Positions 9,180-16,860 of a DNA stretch of 57,229 bases are shown in pieces. The stretch covers positions 1,791,436 through 1,848,664 of the forward strand of contig CP070724.1 of assembly GCA_020350825.1 (NCBI GenBank). Reading direction: 5' to 3'. This stretch comes from Thermoplasmatales archaeon. GTDB lineage: Archaea; Thermoplasmatota; E2; DHVEG-1. The notes beneath the pieces are model-generated. The model was given only the letters and a program-made list of their open reading frames with translations, did no database searches and was not told where the DNA came from. A program made the translations under genes and the position numbers. How positions within the stretch are numbered: the first letter of the stretch is position 1; each line of letters starts with the position of its first letter.

Positions 9180-9199
9180 TGTTACAAATACTGCAATAA
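9180..9199 (+). promoter_or_regulatory. Secretome promoter element, copy 3 (hairpin RNA 1)
   Basis: TGTTACAAATACTGCAATAA, a variant of the element, followed by GGAAAACTTTAAATAATG as TATA region. No coding frame starts downstream before the next element at 9363; the hairpin at 9254-9317 does. Confidence 0.6.
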
Positions 9200-9239
9200 C
9201 TGTGTTTATAGGAAAACTTTAAATAATGTTTTATATATG

Positions 9240-9320
9240 ATTATTTGTAGGAATGGAGGAAGGGTTATCCTATTTATGATTCATATAAATTTAATCCCTA
9301 TTTTACCCTTCCCTCCAAAA
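9240..9320 (+). ncRNA. Candidate hairpin RNA, copy 1
   Basis: TGGAGGAAGGGT (9254-9265) pairs with ACCCTTCCCTCCA (9305-9317), with one bulge, around a loop holding ATTCATAT (9279-9286) and TTTAATCCC. The copy at 39480 keeps promoter, stem and loop words although the bases between differ. The start is estimated at about 25 bases beyond the TATA box. No open frame is seen. It is not a family I recognise. Confidence 0.5.
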
Positions 9321-9362
9321 TTATATTAAATTGAAATCAGCCCCACCCTGCATCAAATTTTT

Positions 9363-9383
9363 TGTTACAGATGTTGCAATAAA
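9363..9383 (+). promoter_or_regulatory. Secretome promoter element, copy 4
   Basis: TGTTACAGATGTTGCAATAA followed by TACTTTTAAATATC as TATA region, 89 bases upstream of the zinc ribbon-RAM gene at 9452. This gene product is not exported, so the regulon is not limited to secreted proteins. Confidence 0.7.
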
Positions 9384-9451
9384 TGTTTTTTACGATACTT
9401 TTAAATATCACATGAGTATATAATTACAGGAGGAAAGGGAAGACGGAAATA

Positions 9452-9883
9452 ATGGTAAGAATTTGGTTTAGAGCAAATTGTTCTAATTGCGATAAAAAAT
9501 TAGGATTTTTCGAGGGGTATATTCATCCTGTAGAAGGAGAAAAAAAGTGTGTATGTGAAAAATGCTGGGCTGAACTCGAAAAAAGTCAAAGAAAATATAG
9601 CAAATTTATTTCTAATGCTTTTAACAGAAAAAGTTCAGGGGCTATATGTTTTATCCTGATAAAAACTGTACCTACATACGAACAAGAGATACACAACAAA
9701 CTATCAAAATTATCACAGATTATTGAACTCAATCGTTTGCTTGGGAAGTACGATTTAATAGCTAAAATAAAGGTAGAAGACTTTGAAAAACTTGGAAAAA
9801 TTGTGTTAAAAGAGATCAGAACAATTGAAGGGATAAAATCTACGAAAACATTAACTGGAGCTTTTTCATTGATAGGATCTTAG
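9452..9883 (+). CDS. Zinc ribbon fused to Lrp/AsnC-type RAM (ligand-binding) domain
   Basis: Residues about 8-45 form a zinc ribbon (CSNC...CEKC) like the stand-alone protein at 11771. Residues about 65-143 match the RAM/AsnC ligand-binding fold (FILIKTVPTYEQEI, LLGKYDLIAKIKVED, TLTGAF). In Lrp/AsnC regulators this domain binds amino acids and assembles into rings, but there the DNA-binding part is a winged helix, which is absent here. GGAGG lies upstream at 9430-9434. It carries the shared promoter element, making it a candidate sensor for the regulon. A bare RAM protein sits at 39811 in a parallel locus. Confidence 0.75.
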   Translation: MVRIWFRANCSNCDKKLGFFEGYIHPVEGEKKCVCEKCWAELEKSQRKYSKFISNAFNRKSSGAICFILIKTVPTYEQEIHNKLSKLSQIIELNRLLGKYDLIAKIKVEDFEKLGKIVLKEIRTIEGIKSTKTLTGAFSLIGS

Positions 9884-9999
9884 TTTTGATGAAAAGAACG
9901 TTTGAATAATAATCCCTTGTTAAGTAAGAAGTATTAAATTACAGATTTTTGGGTTAAAAACTATATATTAGGACATATATGAGAATATGGGGAAAGAAT

Positions 10000-10470
10000 A
10001 TGAAAATAAAAAAGATATTGCTAGGTATTTTAGTAACCATGCTAATAGTTATTTCTGTTTTTTCTATGAATGCTATTGCAGATCCTGGTGCTAAACTTGA
10101 AAACAAGATTTTTGGTGGATTTCCAATATTATTTGGAATAAGATACATCGGTGGGGCAATAGTAAATACTGGAGATGCTATTGCACATAATGTATCTTTT
10201 AACTTTACTGTAACTGGGGGCTCCAATGGTTCAATTTATTATACCTGGTCAGAATATTGGGGAGATATACCACCTAATGGAAGTGTGGGCATAATTATTG
10301 ATGCAATCCAAGGATTCGGACTAGTAACACTAACACTTTCAGCTTCATCATCTAATGCAGATAATGTAACAGAGACAAAAAAAGGATTTCAAATAAGATA
10401 TTTCACATGGGTTCCAATGTCATGGTTTGGCTTATCCTTTTTATTTATTTATTTTCATAAACAGCAATAA
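10000..10470 (+). CDS. Small exported protein with CARDB-like beta domain
   Basis: A signal peptide (IKKILLGILVTMLIVISVF) is followed by a beta-rich domain (GGAIVNTGDAIAHNVSFNFTV, PPNGSVGII) that reads like a CARDB/Ig-type fold, and a hydrophobic stretch near the end. ATG 10000 is chosen over ATG 9979 because GGGGAAAG sits at 9989-9996 and the whole leader matches that of the gene at 3378. Function unknown. Confidence 0.6.
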   Translation: MKIKKILLGILVTMLIVISVFSMNAIADPGAKLENKIFGGFPILFGIRYIGGAIVNTGDAIAHNVSFNFTVTGGSNGSIYYTWSEYWGDIPPNGSVGIIIDAIQGFGLVTLTLSASSSNADNVTETKKGFQIRYFTWVPMSWFGLSFLFIYFHKQQ

Positions 10471-10633
10471 CAACCACTTCTAACGCATTTTCTTTGTTTT
10501 TGCGACTAATATCATTCAAAATTGAGACATTCGTTTTGTATATACGTTTATGATTTTTTTTGTGTATATTGCCTTGGAGAAAAGGTTTTAGATTGTTACC
10601 AAAGGTTTAGTATATGAAATAAAAAACGTTTCT

Positions 10634-11095
10634 TTATACTGTTATAGAGACATTATATGGTTCTATAATTATGTCTTGACATATGCCCATCAAAGTAACA
10701 TTACCATTACTAGGATCGTTTTTATTCCTGATATACCATAATGGCCCAAAACCAATATATCTCCATGGCACCACCATTGCTGGAATCTCCACCTCTTGAT
10801 CCACACCATCAATTTTCAATACAAAATCTTTTTCAATAAAAAAGCATAGATATGAAAAGTTTGAAGTAAACCAAAAAGGACCTATATGTGCTGGCCACAA
10901 GAAGCGTTGATAAAGAAGAATCCTATTACAATCTGCTTTCATAAATATGGTTTTCAATCCTCTATCAAATTTATTCTCTTGAAAACTGTTAATTATTCCT
11001 GTAGAGCTAACATTTGAGGGGATAGTCACGCATATTAACAAAAATATAATACATATAATCCAGATTTTCCTACAAGTTTTCTTTTTATATCTCAT
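10634..11095 (-). CDS. Small exported protein, 153 aa
   Basis: An N-terminal basic stretch and hydrophobic segment (residues about 11-30, IWIICIIFLLICVTIPSNVS) indicate export. The rest is beta-rich with several aromatic residues (WPAHIGPFWF, GFGPLWYIRN). GGAGG is visible just upstream on the minus strand (11101-11106 reads CCTCCA on plus). No family recognised. Confidence 0.6.
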   Translation of the reverse strand: MRYKKKTCRKIWIICIIFLLICVTIPSNVSSTGIINSFQENKFDRGLKTIFMKADCNRILLYQRFLWPAHIGPFWFTSNFSYLCFFIEKDFVLKIDGVDQEVEIPAMVVPWRYIGFGPLWYIRNKNDPSNGNVTLMGICQDIIIEPYNVSITV

Positions 11096-11397
11096 CTTTA
11101 ACCTCCATTAATCATGGTAATTTTATATTATGAAGAACGACATATAAAACTTATGTCAAGATTTTTGTACAAAATAACTTCCTTCATAGATTTTATCTAT
11201 ATAACGTTCAAAAATCACTTAGTTCTTTTTGCTGTTTCTCTCCTGTTGAAATATTCTATATATTGCTTCGTATCATAGTTTTTCGATGCAAACACAGGGA
11301 GTTACAGGGGAGAAGTTGAGGAATAAAGGGCATAAAAAGAATGGGTAACAGTTGTACAACAAACAATTTATAAACAAACTTACAAAAGTTAAGTAAT
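11096..11397. other. Intergenic region
   Basis: It holds the divergent promoters of the minus gene ending at 11095 and the plus microprotein at 11398 (TATA-like TTTATAAAC at 11368-11376). AGGGAGTTACAGGGGAGAAG near 11297, running into GAGGAATAAAGG, resembles 39642-39670 and a shorter match near 11712. Nothing else recognised. Confidence 0.4.
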
Positions 11398-11490
11398 ATG
11401 ATTGAATATCAATGTATTAGATGTAAGCGAAGTTTTTATGCATCAATGACAAGTTGTCCATCCTGTGGTGGAAATCTTTTGATAGTTTAG
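11398..11490 (+). CDS. 30-residue zinc-ribbon microprotein
   Basis: ATG 11398 to TAG 11488-11490. The peptide has two CxxC pairs (CIRC at residues 6-9 and CPSC at 19-22), which is a minimal zinc ribbon of the kind found in Rpb12-like and similar archaeal proteins. A TATA box ends about 23 bases upstream, so the message is probably leaderless. This is too short to name. Confidence 0.55.
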   Translation: MIEYQCIRCKRSFYASMTSCPSCGGNLLIV

Positions 11491-11506
11491 ATTGAGAGGG
11501 TTAGTA

Positions 11507-11641
11507 ATGATATTGAATTGGACTAAGGGAAACATAAGATTCTATACAAAACGGTTAGATATTGTTCAGAGAGCGATTAGAGAAGGGAATCATGTTATGA
11601 TTTTGAAGGACAAGTCTCATATTTTTGGTGTAAATCAGTAA
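11507..11641 (+). CDS. Small basic protein, 44 aa
   Basis: ATG 11507 to TAA 11639-11641, with GAGAGGG at 11493-11499 as ribosome site and 16 bases after the zinc microprotein, so likely in the same operon. The peptide (KGNIRFYTKRLDIVQRAIRE) is basic with a helix and a short strand. No family recognised. Confidence 0.45.
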   Translation: MILNWTKGNIRFYTKRLDIVQRAIREGNHVMILKDKSHIFGVNQ

Positions 11642-11770
11642 TAGTTAACAAATCTAATATCTTAATCTACTCATTTTCCATCGAAACTACTTTAGTGACA
11701 GTATAAAAATAGGAGAGTAAAGGTATTTAAATAAGGAGAAGCTATGAAATTGTAGATATGGAGGAGAAAA

Positions 11771-11917
11771 ATGGCAAAATACTGTATTAATTGCCGTAAA
11801 AAAATTGGCTTTTTATCTGGTTATCATGAAAATGAGGATGGTTCATATACATGTGATATTTGCTTTAATAAACAAAAGAAAGTAAAGGAAATGGATGAGA
11901 CAATAAATAAATTATAG
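11771..11917 (+). CDS. Zinc-ribbon microprotein, 48 aa
   Basis: ATG 11771 follows GGAGGAG at 11760-11766. The peptide has CINC (5-8) and CDIC (28-31) with KKIGFLSGYHENEDGSY between them, matching the N-terminal ribbon of the zinc ribbon-RAM protein at 9452 (KKLGFFEGYIHPVEGE). It looks like the stand-alone version of that domain. The TATA region is GGTATTTAAATA at 11722-11732. Confidence 0.6.
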   Translation: MAKYCINCRKKIGFLSGYHENEDGSYTCDICFNKQKKVKEMDETINKL

Positions 11918-11933
11918 ATATGGATGGATTAAA

Positions 11934-12071
11934 ATGAAATATCGTGACGGGGATGTTTTTTGTCCTATTTATCATAAACGTATGGTTGAAGATGATGATA
12001 TTGAGAGAGGATTTCATTTTCATTGTGAAAAATTAGAAGTTTTTTGTAAAGATGACGAAAAGAAAAATTGA
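11934..12071 (+). CDS. Small Cys/His-rich protein, 45 aa
   Basis: ATG 11934 to TGA 12069-12071. Cys10, Cys31 and Cys38 together with several His (14, 28, 30) suggest a small metal-binding fold. It starts 16 bases after the zinc microprotein and has a repeated leader (ATTATAGATATGGATGG). Family unknown. Confidence 0.45.
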   Translation: MKYRDGDVFCPIYHKRMVEDDDIERGFHFHCEKLEVFCKDDEKKN

Positions 12072-12086
12072 AATGAAATTATAGAT

Positions 12087-12485
12087 TTGGAGGAGGAAAA
12101 GAACATAAAAAAACAATTAGTAATACTTGGAATAGTTGTTCTGCTATTGGCTGTTGGGTTGAGTGGATGTGATGAATCTAACAAATCTTTGAGTAATGTT
12201 GAAAATAGAATTATTGGAACTTGGAAATTAGATGTTAATAGCACTAATGTTGATTTGGAATTAGGGATGTATATAACATTTTTATCTAATGGAGAATTAA
12301 TTTCTTCAAATGGAAGAGAAGGTGGTGATTACGAATTTAAAGAGGGGAAATTATTGATAACTCTGCATTGGTATAATGATTGGCACAGTAGTTATAATTA
12401 TCAATTTTCAGAGAATTATACTAAATTATATTTGTATAACATCGAAAATGACAATTCTCTGAATTATTTTAAATTGAAAAACTAA
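12087..12485 (+). CDS. Small lipoprotein; start codon unusual
   Basis: A lipobox (VGLSGC, Cys about 22-28 depending on start) follows a hydrophobic segment, so the mature protein is a lipid-anchored extracellular domain of about 105 residues (IIGTWKLD...ITFLSNGE). That pattern resembles lipocalin-like or DUF-type lipoproteins with a GTW motif. TTG 12087 is the only standard start, but it overlaps the ribosome site GGAGGAGG (12088-12095). The expected start, 9 bases further on, is ATA 12105, giving IKKQLVILG. See findings. Confidence 0.6.
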   Translation: MEEEKNIKKQLVILGIVVLLLAVGLSGCDESNKSLSNVENRIIGTWKLDVNSTNVDLELGMYITFLSNGELISSNGREGGDYEFKEGKLLITLHWYNDWHSSYNYQFSENYTKLYLYNIENDNSLNYFKLKN

Positions 12486-12524
12486 AATTAATATGATTGA
12501 AAAGGCGGTTATGAAATTATAATT

Positions 12525-12551
12525 GTCAATCATTATCACGATATGTGGGTT
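12525..12551 (+). promoter_or_regulatory. TATCnCGATA upstream element, copy 2
   Basis: GTCAATCATTATCACGATAT followed by GTGGGTT, and then the TATA box AAGTTTATATACC. It lies about 90 bases upstream of rpoN. Confidence 0.5.
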
Positions 12552-12640
12552 AAGTTTATATACCACGATTTTTATGGTAGGGTTGTGACTATATTTAATG
12601 ATATAATCGCAGTTAAGTGTATTATAATATAGGTGATTTT

Positions 12641-12865
12641 GTGATAATTCCTGTAAGATGCTTTACATGTGGAAAGGTCATTGCTCCAATATATGAAGAT
12701 TTTAAAAAACGATATGAAGAATATAAAAAAGCTTTGGATGCGGGCGAAAAACCAAAAGAAACGCCTGAAAAAATATTGGACGATTTAGGCCTTGGTAGAT
12801 ATTGTTGCAGACGCATGATTATTTCACATGTAGATCTTCTAAAAGAAGCTTCTCCATACGAATAA
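12641..12865 (+). CDS. rpoN: DNA-directed RNA polymerase subunit N (Rpb10)
   Basis: A 74-residue subunit of archaeal RNA polymerase that binds the Rpb3/Rpb11-like assembly platform. The signature is complete: [12 protein letters not shown] at the N terminus and RYCCRRM further on, giving the four zinc-binding Cys (CxxC...CC). GTG 12641 is chosen because AGGTGA lies at 12631-12636 and the protein then begins at the usual MIIPVRC; the frame is open upstream to an ATT-rich stretch. It stands alone here, next to zinc microproteins rather than in the ribosomal S9/L13 operon where it is often found. Confidence 0.93.
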   Translation: MIIPVRCFTCGKVIAPIYEDFKKRYEEYKKALDAGEKPKETPEKILDDLGLGRYCCRRMIISHVDLLKEASPYE

Positions 12866-12937
12866 TTATAGTCTCCATTAATACTAATTTTTACCTCGGC
12901 ATATAGGCTTTTGTAGCTTAATATATTTATACCAAAG

Positions 12938-13039
12938 CTATTTATTCATGACTTTTAAAACATGTTTATATAAATTTACAATTGTCATGGCAAACATCCC
13001 TGCTACAAAACCAAAAACGACCATGGCCATAGCAGGCAT
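12938..13039 (-). CDS. Possible single-span membrane microprotein, 33 aa
   Basis: On the minus strand GGTGGAGGT (13046-13054) sits just upstream of an ATG at 13039. The peptide has one hydrophobic span (AMVVFGFVAGMFAMTIV) and a basic end. An upstream 18-residue frame with its own AAGGTGA and a TATA box (GTTATAAATAG) would complete a small operon. A plus-strand frame of 45 codons overlaps (12987-13124), so the strand is not certain. Confidence 0.4.
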   Translation of the reverse strand: MPAMAMVVFGFVAGMFAMTIVNLYKHVLKVMNK

Positions 13040-13329
13040 TATTTACCGGACCTCCACCAGCTTTAGTATATTTGTGTTTGTTGTTTTGTTGTTCTTCATT
13101 CTGTTTTCACCTTCAAAAATTTAAAATTGAAATTTTAAATCATGTTATATTTTGTCATTAATACTATTTATAACTTTTGTGGAAAAATGTCAATTTGATT
13201 ATATTTTTATACAAATTTTTATATAAATTTACTATTGGATGTAAAATATCGCCAGTAAAAATCAATTTTTAAACAATCATCGTAAATGATATAATGTACT
13301 TGTGCATAATGATATTTGGGTGATGGTAG

Positions 13330-13407
13330 ATGCAAAAAACATTATCAGACTTTTTTGAAATCAATAATGAAGAAGATGAAACAAACAAAGCAGTAACGAA
13401 AAAATGA
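13330..13407 (+). CDS. 25-residue peptide starting with a PCNA-binding (PIP) motif
   Basis: ATG 13330 to TGA 13405-13407, with GGTGAT at 13319-13324 as ribosome site. The peptide begins MQKTLSDFFEI; Q-K-T-L-S-D-F-F is a full QxxLxxFF PIP box, the motif with which replication and repair proteins dock on the sliding clamp. The rest is acidic then basic and probably unstructured. If real it could compete for PCNA; this is inference from a short motif. Confidence 0.45.
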   Translation: MQKTLSDFFEINNEEDETNKAVTKK

Positions 13408-13424
13408 CGCAGATTATTTTTTAG

Positions 13425-14036
13425 TTAGAGCTTCGGTGTTTTGTTTTTCCATAATCTCCAGATAGCAGCACACAAGACTATTGTGAAAACAATAAAACAG
13501 GCAAGAGCAATGTATAGAAACAGTGGATTTTGATAGAGAACATTCACGGTTCCATCGCCGCTATCAAGAAGTAACCTTGAATTCTCTGGGATGCTGTCAA
13601 TTGATGGAACGGCTGATTCATTTGTACCAGTTTTCATGCTGTCTCCGGCACCCTCATTCTCATAAAAAATATTCTGACCCACATTAATTACTGTCCCCTT
13701 CACATACCAAATAATCTGAAGCATTCCTGTCCACAATGCAATAAATGTTATAGTAAATAACACAACAATTTTGGTATTCTCAGGATGAAGTAAATTTTCC
13801 CCCTTCCACGTAAGTTTATAGTAAACCCACTTATGTCCTTCTCGCTCTTTCTTTTTAACCAGCCCTGCTTGATTTAATTTTGATAAATGTTCATGCAACG
13901 TTGCCTTGTTCAGGTTTGTAGCCTTACTGATATCGTTTAAACCTAATTTCTTCCCATCAAGAGTCCTTAATATATCTAATCGTGTATCTGATGCAAGTGC
14001 TTTGAATGTCTCTTTGTCAAGCGTTACTTTAGCCAT
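13425..14036 (-). CDS. Membrane-anchored ArsR/MarR-like winged-helix regulator
   Basis: Residues about 5-80 are a winged helix of the ArsR type (ALASDTRLDILRTLDGKKLGLNDISKATNL, then HEHLSKLNQAGLVKKK). Two membrane segments follow (about 88-111 and 172-195) with a polar loop of about 60 residues between them, which would lie outside the cell. Such proteins may sense the envelope and bind DNA at the membrane. It lies downstream of the ABC transporter operon on the same strand with a 168-base gap, so it may control it. TATA-like sequence lies just upstream (AAATATTG region). Confidence 0.75.
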   Translation of the reverse strand: MAKVTLDKETFKALASDTRLDILRTLDGKKLGLNDISKATNLNKATLHEHLSKLNQAGLVKKKEREGHKWVYYKLTWKGENLLHPENTKIVVLFTITFIALWTGMLQIIWYVKGTVINVGQNIFYENEGAGDSMKTGTNESAVPSIDSIPENSRLLLDSGDGTVNVLYQNPLFLYIALACFIVFTIVLCAAIWRLWKNKTPKL

Positions 14037-14204
14037 ATCTGTATATTACTTAATCCTACAATATTTAAAAACTATTTGTTTTTGTTTGGAAATTTCCGAA
14101 CGATAAATGTAAAATTATAAATCATATTCGAATCGTGTGTTTTAATAAGAGCATAAAGTTAAAATTTTTCGATTTTTCTTCTCTTCGTGATTTTTTATTA
14201 GGTA

Positions 14205-14936
14205 TTAATTTTTTTTGTTAAATATGTAAAATAGAACTGCAAGTAATACTATATGAAATACAAATCCTATCACTAAATGGACAATGTCGATTGTACCATT
14301 TTGAAGTACAAAGTTAAGTGTCATGAGAGACCAAAAATTTGGAATTGGGCTAAATATGTATTTAAGGTCACCAAGGTTGAGAAAAAAGGCGAATATTGGA
14401 AGTATAAATACTGTTCCACCTATTTTGAAAATAGCAAAAGCTTGTACTTTATTTGTTGCAAATGTACTTACCATTAATGCAATAACAGGTGTAAAAAGCG
14501 CAAACAATATAGCAACTGGAATGTACACAGGAAAAGAAAATTGTGTGTCGTCTACAAGTCCTGAGAGTGGAGGGAATAATAGTAAGGCAATAAAGGCAAA
14601 AAGTGACATAAAAAACATCCGATATATTAGATAGCTATTTCTCGATATAGGCATAACTCGTAGAACTGTTAGTAAATGCTCGTCTCTTTCATCTAGAATT
14701 AAAAATGCTACAATGAAACTGTAAATCATTGGAATCGCTATCGAAAAAAACATAAAAACCACTGAAAAGTTTGCTGCTATGGGGAACATATCTTCAATTC
14801 TTGGCGCGATTATATGTACAAGTATTCTTGAAATTACAATTAGCATAACTGGATAAGCAAAGAATAAAAAAACAAACATACGATCCCGTATAATGTTTTT
14901 TAAGTCATTAACTGCAAGTTTGAGAACGAATACCAT
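14205..14936 (-). CDS. ABC-2 type transporter permease (third gene of operon)
   Basis: A 243-residue protein with six predicted membrane helices and no ATPase motif. It starts 5 bases after the stop of the second permease gene, and the layout (ATPase, permease, permease) is that of drug or lipid exporters such as the fluoroquinolone-type ABC-2 systems. Substrate not deducible. Confidence 0.8.
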   Translation of the reverse strand: MVFVLKLAVNDLKNIIRDRMFVFLFFAYPVMLIVISRILVHIIAPRIEDMFPIAANFSVVFMFFSIAIPMIYSFIVAFLILDERDEHLLTVLRVMPISRNSYLIYRMFFMSLFAFIALLLFPPLSGLVDDTQFSFPVYIPVAILFALFTPVIALMVSTFATNKVQAFAIFKIGGTVFILPIFAFFLNLGDLKYIFSPIPNFWSLMTLNFVLQNGTIDIVHLVIGFVFHIVLLAVLFYIFNKKN

Positions 14937-14941
14937 ATCTT

Positions 14942-15658
14942 TTATCCTCCTTTCAATACAATGTGTTTATAAAATGCCTTTTTTGCAAGGAAATACAATA
15001 ATCCGATCCAAATTACTTGATAAACAATTCCATATGCAATTTCCCACAATCCCAGACTGACAGCATCAAAAACACCGGTAAAGAGAGTAAATGATGCTTG
15101 TGTAGGCCATACGTAGAATATTACATTTTCATATAGACCAGATAACTGTAGCATTGGAGGAAAAAGTAGTCCCAGGAATGCTACCAACATCGCAAGTAAG
15201 TATTCGTTTATGCTGTTTACACGAGAGACTAGGATAAATCCTAGAAGAATAAGCATAACTGATGTAAGGATTATGCTTATAACTAGATATGATATGTTAA
15301 ACTCAATACCGCCAAATATATTCAACAGGATTACAAATATTGCTGCAGATATAATTGATAGGATTGTAAGTGATGTTATCTTTGACAAAATATAATCATC
15401 AGTTTTCATGGGTGTTATTACCAGTGCTTGTAGTACGTTTTCTGATTTTTCAAATAAAACCAGCGCGCCAATAAACATAATACCAATTATTGCTGGATCA
15501 AAAAATAACAGCATTGTATGAAAAATTGGTTTATTCATATCAGGTACAGCTTGAGTTGTAAGAAAGTATAAAATCATGCTTAGAATTGAAATATGAATAA
15601 TCTTGTATCTAGAAAGAAGTGTGAATTCCCATCTAAGCATATTTTTAAGATTACTCAT
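14942..15658 (-). CDS. ABC-2 type transporter permease (second gene of operon)
   Basis: A 238-residue polytopic membrane protein. The N-terminal MLRWEFTLLSRYKII lies in the cytoplasm as in ABC-2 permeases, followed by six hydrophobic segments. Its start overlaps the end of the ATPase gene (ATGA, 15655-15658), a sign of coupled translation. It probably pairs with the permease at 14205. Confidence 0.8.
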   Translation of the reverse strand: MSNLKNMLRWEFTLLSRYKIIHISILSMILYFLTTQAVPDMNKPIFHTMLLFFDPAIIGIMFIGALVLFEKSENVLQALVITPMKTDDYILSKITSLTILSIISAAIFVILLNIFGGIEFNISYLVISIILTSVMLILLGFILVSRVNSINEYLLAMLVAFLGLLFPPMLQLSGLYENVIFYVWPTQASFTLFTGVFDAVSLGLWEIAYGIVYQVIWIGLLYFLAKKAFYKHIVLKGG

Positions 15659-16686
15659 TTCAGCTGCCTACCTGTGGCTTTAATAAATATTTCATCAAGG
15701 GTAGCTTCTGCGGTATGGATTGTTTGAACGTCTTGTTCCCTTAAAATATTTAAAAAGTTGTTATTATCTGCAAGATTTTTTAAATCAAATTCTTTTCGTT
15801 CCAATTCACCATCTTTAAGATATTCAATTTTTACTTTCTTTATACCATGTCTAATTTTTAATTCTCTCGGACTTTCAATTAATATTAATTTCCCATCGAC
15901 AATGAAGCCTACTCTATCGCATAGTTCATCTGCATCATTCATATTATGAGTGGTTAGAAAAATTGCTTTTCCTTCCTTTCTTTTCTGAAGGATTATATCT
16001 TTTATTAACCGCCTGCTGACAGGATCAAGACCGGTTGTTGGCTCATCGAGAAAAAGAACTTCAGGATCATTAATTAAAGACCTTGCGAAGTTAAGTTTCG
16101 ACTTCATTCCTTTAGAAAATGTAGCGACACGATCGTTTGCATCTTTTTCAAGTTCAATCATTTCTAAAAGCTCCATAGAAGGGGTTGTTTTCACACGATA
16201 AAATGATGCAAAAAGTTCTAGATTTTCAAGGGCGGTGAGTTTTTGATAATGATTGGGAAGTTCAAAACCTACACCTATTCTATTGTAAAGATCTGTTTTC
16301 CAATTTTGAAGGTTTTTACCAAGAATTTCTACATTTCCTCCATATCCTCTTAATAGCCCGATTATAACCTTTTGCGTTGTGGTTTTCCCTGCACCATTTG
16401 GTCCAAGAAATCCAAATATTTCTCCTTTTTTAATCCCAAATGAAATACTATTTACTGCTTTTTTATTAGATTTAGGATATGTGAATTCTAGGTTATTTAC
16501 TTCGATTGAAAAAGGTCCAGTTGTTGATATTATCACAGGTTTCTCCTCAGGAAATGCAAAAATACCTTTCGTTTTACATTTTGGACATGTGATTTCTATT
16601 GTTTCCCCTGCGGTACCATGAACGGTAATTACCGTCTTACAATTAGGACATGCAACTTTTTTTGTTAAAGTGTTAGTATCACCCAT
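15655..16686 (-). CDS. ABC transporter ATPase with N-terminal zinc ribbon
   Basis: The first 45 residues carry a zinc ribbon (CPNC...CPKC), followed by a standard ABC ATPase domain: Walker A GPNGAGKTT, signature FSKGM, Walker B VLFLDEPTTGLD and the switch His in TTHNM. The fused ribbon is unusual for an exporter ATPase and may sense metal or redox state. The ribosome site AGGGTGA precedes the ATG. It is the first gene of a three-gene export operon. Confidence 0.88.
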   Translation of the reverse strand: MGDTNTLTKKVACPNCKTVITVHGTAGETIEITCPKCKTKGIFAFPEEKPVIISTTGPFSIEVNNLEFTYPKSNKKAVNSISFGIKKGEIFGFLGPNGAGKTTTQKVIIGLLRGYGGNVEILGKNLQNWKTDLYNRIGVGFELPNHYQKLTALENLELFASFYRVKTTPSMELLEMIELEKDANDRVATFSKGMKSKLNFARSLINDPEVLFLDEPTTGLDPVSRRLIKDIILQKRKEGKAIFLTTHNMNDADELCDRVGFIVDGKLILIESPRELKIRHGIKKVKIEYLKDGELERKEFDLKNLADNNNFLNILREQDVQTIHTAEATLDEIFIKATGRQLK

Positions 16687-16860
16687 CTTTTTTCACCCTT
16701 CCTTAATATGTATATGTGATTAGTTGATATATTTGAATTGTACAATAAATGGATGGTCGTTTATATATACTCTCGTTTATTTTGGAATTTTGAGAAAATT
16801 AAATATTGAGCTTACATTGAACATAACTTATAAATCACGACTCAGCATTACTATTCTCAC

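Noticed and set aside
9046..9451. RNase P or SRP RNA
   Set aside because: The region is AT-rich with only one short hairpin; the conserved helices and GC content expected of these RNAs are absent.
12987..13124. Plus-strand 45-residue membrane microprotein
   Set aside because: It has no ribosome site, whereas the opposite strand has a strong one; listed only as an alternative.
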